Origin: Rhodoferax sp.
GTDB lineage: Bacteria; Pseudomonadota; Gammaproteobacteria; Burkholderiales; Burkholderiaceae_C
DNA: 64,000 nt
NCBI GenBank assembly: GCA_030682475.1
Contig: JAUXOA010000002.1
Span: 1-64,000 of the forward strand
Direction: 5' to 3'
Position 1 is the first letter of the stretch. Each line of letters starts with the position of its first letter. The notes beneath the pieces were generated by a model. That model searched no databases. It had not been told where the DNA came from and saw nothing but the letters and a program-made list of their open reading frames with translations. The position numbers were made by a program, and so were the translations under genes. This document shows, in pieces, positions 8,758-17,309 of the stretch.

Positions 8758-8979
8758 TCAATTAACTTTGAAATAGTCGTTCTGACCATTCTGTGTGCGG
8801 GCCTTCAGATGCGACTCCCAACTGACCTTGTCGCCCTGCTTCCAGCCACCATCGACAAAAGCCTTGCCGGTACCTTGGTGCGGCGCTGCATCCTGCTTGC
8901 CCGCGCCCTGTGTTTGCGGCTTCTCGCCGCAAGCCGAAAGTAGTGCTGCCAGGGCAACTGTCCACAACATCTGTTTCAT
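8758..8979 (-). CDS. small lipoprotein between the beta and gamma formate dehydrogenase genes
   Basis: The 73-residue product has a lipoprotein signal: a short hydrophobic run followed by the lipobox LSAC with Cys17. The mature part is about 57 residues, polar, and contains the GGWKQGDKVSWESHLKARTQ segment. Its start overlaps the stop of the beta-subunit gene by 4 bp and its stop is 11 bp from the gamma-subunit start, so it is a true operon member. It probably sits on a membrane facing the periplasm, near the catalytic subunit. The function is unknown. Confidence 0.8.
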   Translation of the reverse strand: MKQMLWTVALAALLSACGEKPQTQGAGKQDAAPHQGTGKAFVDGGWKQGDKVSWESHLKARTQNGQNDYFKVN

Positions 8980-9608
8980 GATTTGGCTCCTTCAGGTGCG
9001 CTAACACCAGGCTGCCCAGCCTGTTTGGATCCGTAGGCAGTGCCCCAGCCCCAGACTTCGGCGCCTTTGCCACGCTTGAGCACGCGGTTGCGGAAGATAT
9101 CGGCGACCACATCGCCGTCACCGGCGATCAGGGCCTTGGTGGAGCACATTTCGGCGCAGACCGGCAGCTTGCCTTCGGCCAGACGGTTGCGGCCATATTT
9201 TTCGAACTCGGCCTGGCTGCCATTGGCCTCGGGACCACCGGCACAGAAGGTGCACTTGTCCATCTTGCCACGCACGCCGAAAGTACCCTGCGAAGGGAAT
9301 TGGGGCGCACCAAAAGGGCAGGCATAAGAACAGTAACCGCAGCCAATGCAGACGTCCTTGTCGTGCAACACCACGCCTTCATCGGTCTTGTAAAAGCAGT
9401 TGACCGGGCAGACCGCCATGCAGGGCGCGTCGCTGCAATGCATGCAGGCCACCGAGATCGATTTCTCGCCCGGCACACCATCGTTCAGGGTGACGACGCG
9501 GCGACGATTCACGCCCCACGGCACCTCGTGCTCGTTCTTGCAGGCGGTGACGCAACCGTTGCATTCAATGCAACGCTCGGCGTCACAAACAAATTTCATA
9601 CGTGCCAT
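8976..9608 (-). CDS. fdhB: formate dehydrogenase beta subunit (four [4Fe-4S] ferredoxin)
   Basis: Carries electrons from the catalytic subunit to the membrane cytochrome b. The 210-residue protein has four cysteine groups: CIECNGCVTACKNEHEV near the N-terminus, CMHCSDAPCMAVCPVNC, CIGCGYCSYACPFGAP, and the split CTFC with CAEMC. These match the ferredoxin arrangement of FdnH/FdoH. It lacks the C-terminal transmembrane helix of the E. coli subunit, so contact with the membrane must come through gamma. It has no signal peptide, so export as a complex on the alpha subunit's Tat signal is expected. It is separated from the alpha gene by a tandem repeat of 118 bp. Confidence 0.93.
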   Translation of the reverse strand: MARMKFVCDAERCIECNGCVTACKNEHEVPWGVNRRRVVTLNDGVPGEKSISVACMHCSDAPCMAVCPVNCFYKTDEGVVLHDKDVCIGCGYCSYACPFGAPQFPSQGTFGVRGKMDKCTFCAGGPEANGSQAEFEKYGRNRLAEGKLPVCAEMCSTKALIAGDGDVVADIFRNRVLKRGKGAEVWGWGTAYGSKQAGQPGVSAPEGAKS

Positions 9609-9624
9609 ATTGAACTCCTCTAAT

Positions 9625-9742
9625 CAGTTGAGGACAGAGCAAAATTGCTTCGCAATTCTTGGTCTGTCCCGCAAAGTTTCATGCCAGTTGAGGACAGAGC
9701 AAAATTGCTGCGCAATTCTTGGTCTGTCCCGCAAGGTTTCAG
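9625..9742 (-). repeat. two tandem copies (60-bp period) of the GTTGAGGACAGAGC palindromic repeat
   Basis: Two near-identical units start at 9625 and 9685. Each runs from CAGTTGAGGACAGAGC through an inner inverted repeat (AATTGC/GCAATT) to GGTCTGTCCCGCAA, with the outer ends GGACAGA and TCTGTCC pairing. The units lie in the alpha-beta intergenic space, so the operon mRNA would carry two consecutive hairpins here. The same family recurs at 47168, 50238, 51933, 52337 and 52933. Confidence 0.9.
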
Positions 9743-9745
9743 GCT

Positions 9746-12706
9746 TCAAGCTCGCTCGACGTTGCAAACCGTTGTTTTGGTCTCTTGCATCATGGTCACG
9801 CTGTCATAGCCATAGGTGGTTGCCGTGTTGATGGCTTCGCCGCGCACGATTGGCGCCGCGCCATTGGGGTAATAGGCCAGCATGTCAGCGCCCTGCCAGC
9901 GACCCGAGAAGTGGAAAGGCATGAACACGGTGTCCGGCCCAACGCGTTCTGTCACCATCGCCTGCACATTGAGACGCGCGCCGGTGGGTGTCGAAACCCA
10001 GGCCCGCTCACCATTGCGGATGCCTTTGTCGGCCGCCACCTTGGGGTTGATCTCGATGAACATTTCCTGCTGCAACTCGGCCAGCCAGGGATTGGAGCGG
10101 GTTTCTTCGCCGCCGCCTTCGTACTCAACCAGTCGGCCCGAAGTCATTATGAGCGGGAACTTCTCGTGCACCTTGTCGGCGATGTTTTTCTGTTGAATCG
10201 TCTTGTACAGCGTGGGCAGACGCCAGAACGTCTTCTTGTCGTCGTGCGTCGGGTACTTGGCCATGAGGTCGGCCCGGTTGCCGTACAAGGGTTCGCGGTG
10301 CTGCGGAATGGCATCGGGGAAATTCCACACCACGGCCCGCGCCTTGGCGTTGCCAAACGGATGACAGCCATGGATTTGCATGACCACGCGGATGATGCCA
10401 CCCGACGCATCGGTTTTCCAGTTCTTGCCTTCAGCAGCCGTTTTCTCGGCGTCGGTGAGCTCATCCCACCAGCCGAGCTTCTTGAGCAACACATGATCAA
10501 ACTCGGGGTAGCCGGTGGTGATGTCTGCGCCCAGTGAATGTGATCCGTCTTCGGCCAGCAGGTTTTTGCCCTCGCGCTCGACGCCGAAATTGGCGCGGAA
10601 ATTACCACCGCCCTCCATCACGTGTTTCGAGGTGTCGTACAGATTGGGCGAACCGGGGTGCTTGAGCGCAGCGTTGCCATAACAAGGCCAGGGCAGGCCG
10701 AAGTAGTCGCCGGTGAAGTCGTAGCCAGTTTCCTTGTCTTTGCCACCTTTGGCCTTGAGCGTTTTGACGTCAAACAAATGCATGTTGCGCATGTGCGCCT
10801 TGAGCCGCTCCGGGCTCTGGCCGGTGTAGCCGATGGTCCAGACCGACTTGTTGATCTCGCGCAGGATCTCCTCCGGCATGGGCTCGTCCATGCCTTTGAC
10901 TTTTTGCATCTTGTAGTTCTTGGACAATTCCTTGCCAAAGCCGAGTTTGTCGGCAAATTGCTGCATGATCATGTGATCGCTGCGGCTCTCCCACAAGGGT
11001 TCGATCACTTTTTCGCGCCACTGCAAGGAGCGGTTGGACGCCGTGACCGAGCCACTGGTCTCGAACTGGGTGGCGGCCGGCAACAGATACACCGAGCGAT
11101 TGGGATTCAGATCCTCCGCCTTGCCGGGCATGGCTGCCATCGCCGCCGTGGCTGAAGGGTAGGGGTCGACCACCACCAGCAAGTCGAGCTTGTCCATGGC
11201 GCGCTTCATCTCCAGACCGCGGGTCTGGGAATTAGGCGCATGGCCCCAATAGAAGACGCCGCGCAGATTGGAATCCTGGTCAATCAGCTCGTTTTTCTCC
11301 AGCACGCCGTCAATCCAGCGCGACACGGTAATGCCGGGCTTGCTCATCATGGCGGGTGATGAAAAGCGGCCCTTGATCCATTCGAAATCAACGCCCCAGA
11401 CCTTGGCAAAATGCTTCCATGATCCTTCGACAATGCCGTAGTAACCGGGCAGCGAGTCGGGGTTGGGGCCGACGTCGGTGGCGCCCTGCACGTTGTCGTG
11501 GCCACGGAAAATATTGGCACCGCCGCCGGACTTGCCCACATTGCCCAACGCCAGTTGCAAGATGCACGAGGCCCGCACAATGGCGTTGCCGGTGGTGTGC
11601 TGGGTTTGCCCCATGCACCAGACGATGGTGGAGGGCCGGTTTTTGGCCATCATTTCGGCGGCCTTATAAACCTGAGCCTCGGAAACGCCGCAAGCCTCCT
11701 CGACCTTGTCGGGCGTCCACTTGGCCAGCACGTCTGCCTTCACCTTGTCCATGCCATAGACGCGGTCGTTGATGTACTTGGCATCTTCCCAGCCGTTTTT
11801 GAAGATGTGGTACAGCATGCCGAAGAGGAAAGGGATGTCCGAGCCCGAACGCAGGCGGATGTACTCGTCTGCCCTGGCGGCCGTACGCGTGAAACGCGGG
11901 TCGACCACGATCATCTTGCAGCCCGACTCCTTGGCGTGCAGCATATGCAGCATGCTGACCGGGTGCGCCTCGGCCGCGTTGGAGCCAATGTACAGAGCGC
12001 ACTTGCTGTTTTGCATGTCGTTGTACGAATTGGTCATGGCGCCATAACCCCAGGTGTTGGCGACCCCGGCCACTGTCGTGGAGTGGCAGATACGGGCCTG
12101 GTGGTCGCAGTTGTTGGAGCCCCAGAAACTGACAAACTTGCGCAGCAAGTAGGCCTGCTCGTTGCTGTGCTTGGATGAACCGACCCAGTAAATCGAATCG
12201 GGCCCACTGGCCTTGCGCAAATCCTGCAGCTTGGCGCTGATTTCCGTCAACGCCGTGTCCCAACTGATGCGCTCGTACTTGCCCTTGACCAGCTTCATCG
12301 GATAGCGCAGACGGTACTCACCATGCCCGTGCTCACGCAAGGCCGCCCCCTTGGCGCAATGGGCACCGAGGTTGATCGGGGAATCAAACACCGGCTCCTG
12401 GCGCACCCAGACGCCGTTCTCCACCACCGCATCGACCGCGCAACCGACGGAACAATGGGTACAGATGGTGCGCTTGATCTCGATCTTGCTCTCACCCATC
12501 GCCCCGGTGCCGGGTGCTGCACTCGCTTTTTTTACCAGCGTTAACTGGGAGGCCGCAAGCCCGACGCCAACCCCAAGGCCGGAGCGACGCAAAAACGCGC
12601 GCCGGTCCATGGTGGGCAGCGCCTGCGACAGGCCACGGCGCAGACTGTGGACGAACGGGGAACGGGCGGCGGTGCCGGATGAACCGGATTTTTTGGTCAA
12701 CAACAT
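9746..12706 (-). CDS. fdhA: formate dehydrogenase catalytic alpha subunit (Mo/W-bisMGD, Tat-exported)
   Basis: Oxidises formate to CO2. The 986-residue protein starts with a Tat signal, the twin arginines R35-R36 in DRRAFLRR followed by a hydrophobic run, which places the enzyme on the periplasmic side. An iron-sulfur motif follows (Cys82, 85, 89 and 117). The metal ligand position is Cys207 in ARICHST, where E. coli FdnG/FdoG have selenocysteine, so this is a Cys-type enzyme. The molybdopterin-binding blocks GSNAAEAHPVSM and WCMGQTQHTTGN are present. The ATG at 12706 is preceded by GGAGAG at proper spacing; an in-frame TTG lies at 12718. Second gene of the operon after the Tat-marker peptide. 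Confidence 0.95.
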   Translation of the reverse strand: MLLTKKSGSSGTAARSPFVHSLRRGLSQALPTMDRRAFLRRSGLGVGVGLAASQLTLVKKASAAPGTGAMGESKIEIKRTICTHCSVGCAVDAVVENGVWVRQEPVFDSPINLGAHCAKGAALREHGHGEYRLRYPMKLVKGKYERISWDTALTEISAKLQDLRKASGPDSIYWVGSSKHSNEQAYLLRKFVSFWGSNNCDHQARICHSTTVAGVANTWGYGAMTNSYNDMQNSKCALYIGSNAAEAHPVSMLHMLHAKESGCKMIVVDPRFTRTAARADEYIRLRSGSDIPFLFGMLYHIFKNGWEDAKYINDRVYGMDKVKADVLAKWTPDKVEEACGVSEAQVYKAAEMMAKNRPSTIVWCMGQTQHTTGNAIVRASCILQLALGNVGKSGGGANIFRGHDNVQGATDVGPNPDSLPGYYGIVEGSWKHFAKVWGVDFEWIKGRFSSPAMMSKPGITVSRWIDGVLEKNELIDQDSNLRGVFYWGHAPNSQTRGLEMKRAMDKLDLLVVVDPYPSATAAMAAMPGKAEDLNPNRSVYLLPAATQFETSGSVTASNRSLQWREKVIEPLWESRSDHMIMQQFADKLGFGKELSKNYKMQKVKGMDEPMPEEILREINKSVWTIGYTGQSPERLKAHMRNMHLFDVKTLKAKGGKDKETGYDFTGDYFGLPWPCYGNAALKHPGSPNLYDTSKHVMEGGGNFRANFGVEREGKNLLAEDGSHSLGADITTGYPEFDHVLLKKLGWWDELTDAEKTAAEGKNWKTDASGGIIRVVMQIHGCHPFGNAKARAVVWNFPDAIPQHREPLYGNRADLMAKYPTHDDKKTFWRLPTLYKTIQQKNIADKVHEKFPLIMTSGRLVEYEGGGEETRSNPWLAELQQEMFIEINPKVAADKGIRNGERAWVSTPTGARLNVQAMVTERVGPDTVFMPFHFSGRWQGADMLAYYPNGAAPIVRGEAINTATTYGYDSVTMMQETKTTVCNVERA

Positions 12707-12757
12707 GGGGCTCTCCAAAAGCGGCGTGGAACGAGGTGCGTCGCGGTTAGCGGAAAA

Positions 12758-12967
12758 TCAGATCAGCGTCGTCTGGTAATACTTCTTGACGTGCGCGCTC
12801 AAGCTGTAGCCGCCCCCTTTTTCAGGTGTTGGCCTGGGCATCTGCCCGGCTGGCGCGGCCAGACCCCGAACCGAGGGCAGCAAGCTGGCAACGGCCGCCA
12901 TGGCACCGACGGTCCCAGCACCCGCAAACAGGGTTCGCCGTGACAACTTGGTCGTGGATTGACTCAT
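12758..12967 (-). CDS. formate dehydrogenase region Tat-signal protein
   Basis: A 69-residue protein with a Tat signal (SRRTLFAGAG, then a hydrophobic stretch). Its short mature part, PEKGGGYSLSAHVKKYYQTT, matches the small Tat-targeted proteins found in front of formate dehydrogenase alpha genes in many proteobacteria (a TIGR02811-type family, recalled rather than searched). It is the first gene of the operon, about 50 bp before the alpha subunit. Its role is not established; helping assembly or export of the alpha subunit is a reasonable guess. Confidence 0.88.
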   Translation of the reverse strand: MSQSTTKLSRRTLFAGAGTVGAMAAVASLLPSVRGLAAPAGQMPRPTPEKGGGYSLSAHVKKYYQTTLI

Positions 12968-13140
12968 GCTTTTGTCTCCTCAAATGTTCCACCTAGGAAC
13001 TCGATTGCATAGCAGGTAATTGTGGTCAAGCCTACCAACGTCTGGCTGATTCCGCAAGGCGGTACAAACCCTTTGAGCCCCCAAGACGCACGTTCCTTGA
13101 CATTCAAGGCGAACCGCATCTCAGCGGCACACTGACCCGC

Positions 13141-13157
13141 AGCAGAAAGTATGCCAG
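13141..13157 (-). promoter_or_regulatory. candidate sigma-54 (-24/-12) promoter of the formate dehydrogenase operon
   Basis: Read on the minus strand the sequence is CTGGCATACTTTCTGCT. It keeps the invariant GG and GC doublets with the required 10-base spacing, and most of the TGGCA and TGC(T/A) consensus. It lies about 175 bp upstream of the first structural gene. A sigma-54 promoter fits the neighbouring NtrC-family activator, which carries the GAFTGA motif needed to contact sigma-54. Confidence 0.65.
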
Positions 13158-13251
13158 AAGACACGCCCAGGCCACGCTTCATACGAATCAACGGCTTGCC
13201 TCTTGAACCCTGTGCGACAACCCATCATCATCCGCCAAACTGTCATTTCTT

Positions 13252-13270
13252 TTGCGACAACTTGTCGCAA
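13252..13270. promoter_or_regulatory. perfect palindrome TTGCGACAA-C-TTGTCGCAA, candidate enhancer site
   Basis: Two 9-bp arms are separated by one base. Related half-sites lie on both sides (TGCGACAA at 13213-13220 and TTGTCGTCGC at 13275-13284). The palindrome is about 95 bp upstream of the -24 element of the candidate sigma-54 promoter and about 135 bp before the response regulator gene. This is where an NtrC-type activator would be expected to bind. Confidence 0.65.
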
Positions 13271-13405
13271 CAATTTGTCGTCGCGCCTTGCTGGCAGTGC
13301 CATGTCGGCGTCGCCAGACCCTGCTGATTTACAACATAAATATGTTTACCCGAGTAAATTTGTCGGACGTTCCGATAGAATTTGCCCACATCCTGATCGA
13401 ACCCA

Positions 13406-14803
13406 GTGAACCAAGCACCCGCACCCCCATTGAGTAGCAAGAGCACCGAAGGCTGGCCGCTCTGGTCGATCCTGATCGTGGATGACGAGCCCGGCATGCG
13501 CAACTTTCTGGTCAAAACACTGGTCCCGCGTTGCCACTGCGTGATGAGTGCCGGTAGCGCCGAAGAAGGTGCCGAAATTGTGCGCACGCAGCATGTCGAC
13601 CTGATCATCCTGGACATCTCTTTGCCCGGTCGCAATGGCGTGAACTGGCTCAAGGAGCTGCGCGAACAGGGGTTCTCGGGGCAGGTCATTTTGATCACCG
13701 CTTTTGCCGATCTCGACACCGCCATCGAGGCGCTGCGCGCGGGCGCCTCGGACTTCATTCTCAAGCCCTTTCGGGTGCCGCAGATTCTCAATGCCGTCAA
13801 GCACTGCTACGAGAACTCCCGTCTGGCGCGGGAAAACTATGTGCTCAAACACACCTTGTCGGCCAGCCAGGATGCCAGCAATGGCCTGGTGGGGCATTCC
13901 CGGGTCATGACCGAGCTGTCCCGCTCGCTGGGGCGGCTTGCCGCCGTCAACAGCACGGTACTGCTGCAAGGCGAGTCGGGCTCGGGCAAGGAGCTGGTGG
14001 CCCGCGCACTGCACGACTTGAGCCCGCGCGCGCAGGGGCCGTTTGTGCCGGTCAATTGCGCCTCCATGTCGCCCGAGTTGATCGAGAGTGAATTGTTCGG
14101 CCACACCAAGGGCGCCTTTACCGGCGCGGCCAAGGCGCGCGATGGCCTGTTTTACTACGCCCAGGGCGGCACGCTGTTCCTGGACGAAGTGGCCGATCTG
14201 CCACTGCCCCTGCAGGCGACCCTGCTGCGCGCCCTGGAAGACCTCAAGATCCGCCCGGTGGGCAGCGAGAAGCTGCTGCCGGTGAACGTGCGCATCATTG
14301 CCGCTACCAACCGGTCCCTCAGGGAAGAAGTGGCGGCCGGGCGCTTCCGCAAAGACCTCTACTACCGGCTGCAGGTGGTGGAAATCACGCTGCCGCCGCT
14401 GCGCGAGCACAAGGAAGACATTGTCGATCTGGTGCACCATTTCATGGCCCGACTGGCCCCCGTACTGGGCGTGGCGCCGCTGGAGATCACGCCCGCCGAG
14501 ATGGACTACCTGATGCAGTACGAATGGCCCGGCAATGCGCGCGAGCTGCGCAACCTGATCGAGCGCTCCCTGATTCTGGGCACCCTCAACGTATCGGCCC
14601 TGTATTCGCTGGGCCAGCGAACTTCACCGCCCCAGCCCACCGCCAGCCAGAGCCATGGCGCCACCGACCTGCAGACGCTGGAGAAGCAGCACATCCGGGC
14701 GGTGTTGGACTCGGTGCAGGGCGACAAGAGCCGGGCCGCCCAATTGCTCGGTATTTCGCGCCGTACGCTGGAGCGGCGCTATGCCGAATGGGCCGTGCCG
14801 TGA
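13406..14803 (+). CDS. NtrC-family sigma-54-dependent response regulator
   Basis: A 465-residue activator with a receiver domain (DD at 26-27, phospho-acceptor Asp70 in LIILDISLPG, Lys120). The AAA+ domain has Walker A GESGSGKE at 189-196, the sigma-54 contact motif GAFTGA at 236-241 and Walker B LFLDEVADL. A Fis-type helix-turn-helix lies at the end (RAAQLLGISRRTLERR). The frame begins at a GTG at 13406 with no strong ribosome-binding site; a TTG at 13430 is an alternative. It is divergent from the formate dehydrogenase operon and its stop overlaps the histidine kinase start (TGATG). It probably activates the formate dehydrogenase operon through the palindrome and sigma-54 promoter between them. 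Confidence 0.92.
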   Translation: MNQAPAPPLSSKSTEGWPLWSILIVDDEPGMRNFLVKTLVPRCHCVMSAGSAEEGAEIVRTQHVDLIILDISLPGRNGVNWLKELREQGFSGQVILITAFADLDTAIEALRAGASDFILKPFRVPQILNAVKHCYENSRLARENYVLKHTLSASQDASNGLVGHSRVMTELSRSLGRLAAVNSTVLLQGESGSGKELVARALHDLSPRAQGPFVPVNCASMSPELIESELFGHTKGAFTGAAKARDGLFYYAQGGTLFLDEVADLPLPLQATLLRALEDLKIRPVGSEKLLPVNVRIIAATNRSLREEVAAGRFRKDLYYRLQVVEITLPPLREHKEDIVDLVHHFMARLAPVLGVAPLEITPAEMDYLMQYEWPGNARELRNLIERSLILGTLNVSALYSLGQRTSPPQPTASQSHGATDLQTLEKQHIRAVLDSVQGDKSRAAQLLGISRRTLERRYAEWAVP

Positions 14804-16890
14804 TGCCAAAGGTTTCGGCACTACTGGCCCGGCTGACACCGCGCTGGATCACCCACTCCATCCGCAACAAGCTGCTGGCCATGGCCCTGCTGCCCCTGGC
14901 GGTGGTGCTGCCGCTGCTGGTGGGCGCACTGGTAATCTGGGGCAATGCGGCCTACGACCGGCTGCTGATTACCAAGGTGCGCAGCGACCTGGCGGTGGCG
15001 CGTGGCTACTTCGCTCAGGTGCTGGGCGAGGTGGGGGCCGGCACCCACGCGGTGGCCGCGTCACACACCTTGCACCTGGCGCTGGCGCAACATGACTTGC
15101 AGGGCCTGCAGGCCCTGCTGGCCAAAGAACGGGGCCGACTGGGTTTTGACTTCATCAACCTCTACAACCCGCAAGGCGCGCTGCTCACCGCCGACTGGAG
15201 CGCCTCGAATCCGCCCGCCCCCTCCGGCACACCCCTGACGCAGACTGCGGGTGGCAAAACGGGTGCTGATCACTCGGCCACAGGACAAGCCAGCCTGGCC
15301 CTCCTCAACGCCACCGAACTGCTGGCGCTGGCGCCCCATCTGGCGGATCGCATTCACATCCCGCTGCTTGCCACACGCGGCGCATCACCCATCAGCCGCA
15401 GCATCGAAGACCGGGCACTGGTCATGCTCTCGACCACGCCGGTACTGGGCGCCAGCGGCGAAACGCTGGCGCTGCTGCGCGGCGGCCTGCTGCTCAACCA
15501 GAACCTGGCCCTGATCGACCACATCAACCGGATCGTGTACCCGCAAGGCTCGCTGCCCTTTGGCAGCCACGGCACCGCCACGCTGTTCATGGATGACGTG
15601 CGCATCACCACCAATGTGCGCCTGTTCCAGGACCAGCGTGCCATTGGCACCCGCGTCTCGCAGGCCGTGCGCGAGGCCGTGCTGGCGCGCGGCGACACCT
15701 GGCTGGACCGCGCCTTTGTGGTGAACGACTGGTATGTGTCCGCCTACGAGCCGCTGCTCGATGCCGCCGGCCAGCGCGTGGGCATGTTGTATGTGGGTTA
15801 TCTGGAACAGCCGTTCCGCTGGGTGAAGTACGCCATGCTGGCCCTGATCGTCGCCATCTTCATGGTGGTGATGGTGCTGGCAGCGCTGTTTTCAGTGCGC
15901 TGGGCGCGCAGCATTTTCAAACCCGTGGAGCAAATGAACCGCACCATGCAGCGGGTGCAAGACGGCGACACCGGCGCACGGGTCGGCGCCGTGCAGGCGC
16001 GCGACGAGATTGGTGCGCTGGCCACCCATCTGGACCAGTTGCTCAATGTGATTGACGACAAGACCCGCGCCCTGCAGCGCTGGGCCGACGAACTGGATGC
16101 GAAAGTAGTTGCGCGCACGCATGAACTGGCCCAGAGCAACACCTCACTACAGCAGGCGCAGCAGCAGCTCGTCAAGTCAGAAAAGCTGGCAGCCATCGGT
16201 CAACTGACGGCCAGTGTGGCGCATGAAATCAACAACCCGATTGCCGTCATGCAGGGCAATCTGGACCTGATGCGCGAAACGCTCGGTGAGCAGGCGCTGC
16301 CGGTGGCCGCCGAACTGCACCTGATGGACCAGCAGGTCGACCGGATGCGCCTGATCGTCACCCAGTTGCTACAGTACGCACGGCCCACGGATTACGCCGG
16401 CTACGTGGAAGCCGTCGATGTCAACCGCACGCTGGACGACTCCCTGGTGCTGGTGGCGCACCTGCTGGCCCACACCCGCATCGAGGTGGTGCGCCGACTG
16501 CAGGCCACCACGCCCATCGGCATCAACCGCCAGGAGTTGCAACAGGTGGTGATCAATCTGCTGATCAATGCCATTCAGGCCATGCCCGCAGGCGGCGCCC
16601 TGGAGTTGCGCACGCACGACCAGCCCGACGCGGCGGGCCAACCCGCGGTGGTGATTGAGGTGTGCGACAGCGGCGCCGGACTGAGCCCGGCCGTGCATGC
16701 CCAATTATTCCGCCCCTTCTTCACCACCAAGAACGACGGCAACGGACTGGGCCTGTGGATCAGCGTCGGGCTGGTCGAGCGCTACGGCGGCAGCATCAGC
16801 GGCGCCAACCGACGCGAGCGCGGCGAAGACGCGCCCGGCGCGGTGTTCAGCATCTGGTTGTTGGCCGAACCGAACGCGCCCGACCCCTGA
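14803..16890 (+). CDS. membrane sensor histidine kinase, partner of the NtrC-type regulator
   Basis: A 695-residue kinase with a first membrane helix at about 24-46 and a periplasmic sensor region of nearly 300 residues resembling double-Cache sensors. A second helix lies at about 343-366, followed by a HAMP segment, a coiled coil (about 435-465) and the phospho-acceptor His474 in SVAHEINNPIAV. The ATPase domain has the N box near 585 (NLLINAIQAM), DSGAGL near 623 and GNGLGLWIS. It starts at an ATG overlapping the regulator stop by one base, so the pair is co-translated. The ligand is unknown; a formate- or redox-related signal is inferred only from the neighbouring genes. Confidence 0.9.
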   Translation: MPKVSALLARLTPRWITHSIRNKLLAMALLPLAVVLPLLVGALVIWGNAAYDRLLITKVRSDLAVARGYFAQVLGEVGAGTHAVAASHTLHLALAQHDLQGLQALLAKERGRLGFDFINLYNPQGALLTADWSASNPPAPSGTPLTQTAGGKTGADHSATGQASLALLNATELLALAPHLADRIHIPLLATRGASPISRSIEDRALVMLSTTPVLGASGETLALLRGGLLLNQNLALIDHINRIVYPQGSLPFGSHGTATLFMDDVRITTNVRLFQDQRAIGTRVSQAVREAVLARGDTWLDRAFVVNDWYVSAYEPLLDAAGQRVGMLYVGYLEQPFRWVKYAMLALIVAIFMVVMVLAALFSVRWARSIFKPVEQMNRTMQRVQDGDTGARVGAVQARDEIGALATHLDQLLNVIDDKTRALQRWADELDAKVVARTHELAQSNTSLQQAQQQLVKSEKLAAIGQLTASVAHEINNPIAVMQGNLDLMRETLGEQALPVAAELHLMDQQVDRMRLIVTQLLQYARPTDYAGYVEAVDVNRTLDDSLVLVAHLLAHTRIEVVRRLQATTPIGINRQELQQVVINLLINAIQAMPAGGALELRTHDQPDAAGQPAVVIEVCDSGAGLSPAVHAQLFRPFFTTKNDGNGLGLWISVGLVERYGGSISGANRRERGEDAPGAVFSIWLLAEPNAPDP

Positions 16891-16991
16891 TCAGCCCGTC
16901 GGCATGAACCGGGTATTTGGCGACAACTGTGCAGCGGAAGCGGTCGTTTGCAGATATCCCCAAAATGGGAGACTGAAATTTGACGCGCTTG

Positions 16992-17011
16992 ACATACTAT
17001 AATTGGTATGT
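16992..17011 (+). promoter_or_regulatory. higBA promoter with overlapping operator
   Basis: A perfect -10 box, TATAAT (16998-17003), lies inside an inverted repeat with arms ACATAC (16992-16997) and GTATGT (17006-17011). The palindrome ends 12 bp before the toxin ATG. This is a typical layout for autorepression of a toxin-antitoxin operon by its antitoxin. The -35 region is weak. Confidence 0.6.
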
Positions 17012-17023
17012 GGATAATGCGGC

Positions 17024-17308
17024 ATGTGGGAAATCGAAGAACACCGTCGCGTTGACAAACAGCTTTCTGGCTCCGTCCCTATTGAGGTTCTGAAGCGTTA
17101 CGAGAAATGGAAAGACATTGCCAGAGTCTCGGGACCGCTTGGTTTGCGAGCCATAAAGGGGTTTCATGACGAGGCTCTGTCCGGCGAGTGGAAAGGCCAC
17201 CGCTCTTCCCGGCTAGGGCTCCAGTGGCGGGTGATTTACCGGGTTGTCGCCAATGTGTTGCTGATCCAGGTTGTTCAAGTTACCGCCCACGACTACAGGA
17301 GGCCATGA
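17024..17308 (+). CDS. higB: RelE/HigB-family toxin
   Basis: A 94-residue toxin of the RelE superfamily, probably a ribosome-dependent mRNA nuclease. It begins MWEIEEHRRVDKQL and has the family's central GPLGLRAIKGFHDEAL segment and the basic block WKGHRSSRLGLQWRVIYRV, ending in a beta strand and VTAHDYRRP. The toxin precedes the antitoxin, as in HigBA loci, with only 1 bp between stop and start. It sits between the formate dehydrogenase regulators and the maturation operon and looks like an insertion there. Confidence 0.85.
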   Translation: MWEIEEHRRVDKQLSGSVPIEVLKRYEKWKDIARVSGPLGLRAIKGFHDEALSGEWKGHRSSRLGLQWRVIYRVVANVLLIQVVQVTAHDYRRP

Positions 17309-17309
17309 T

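Noticed and set aside
13346-14440. 364-codon open frame on the minus strand
   Set aside because: It is antisense to the sigma-54 activator, whose AAA+ motifs are clear.
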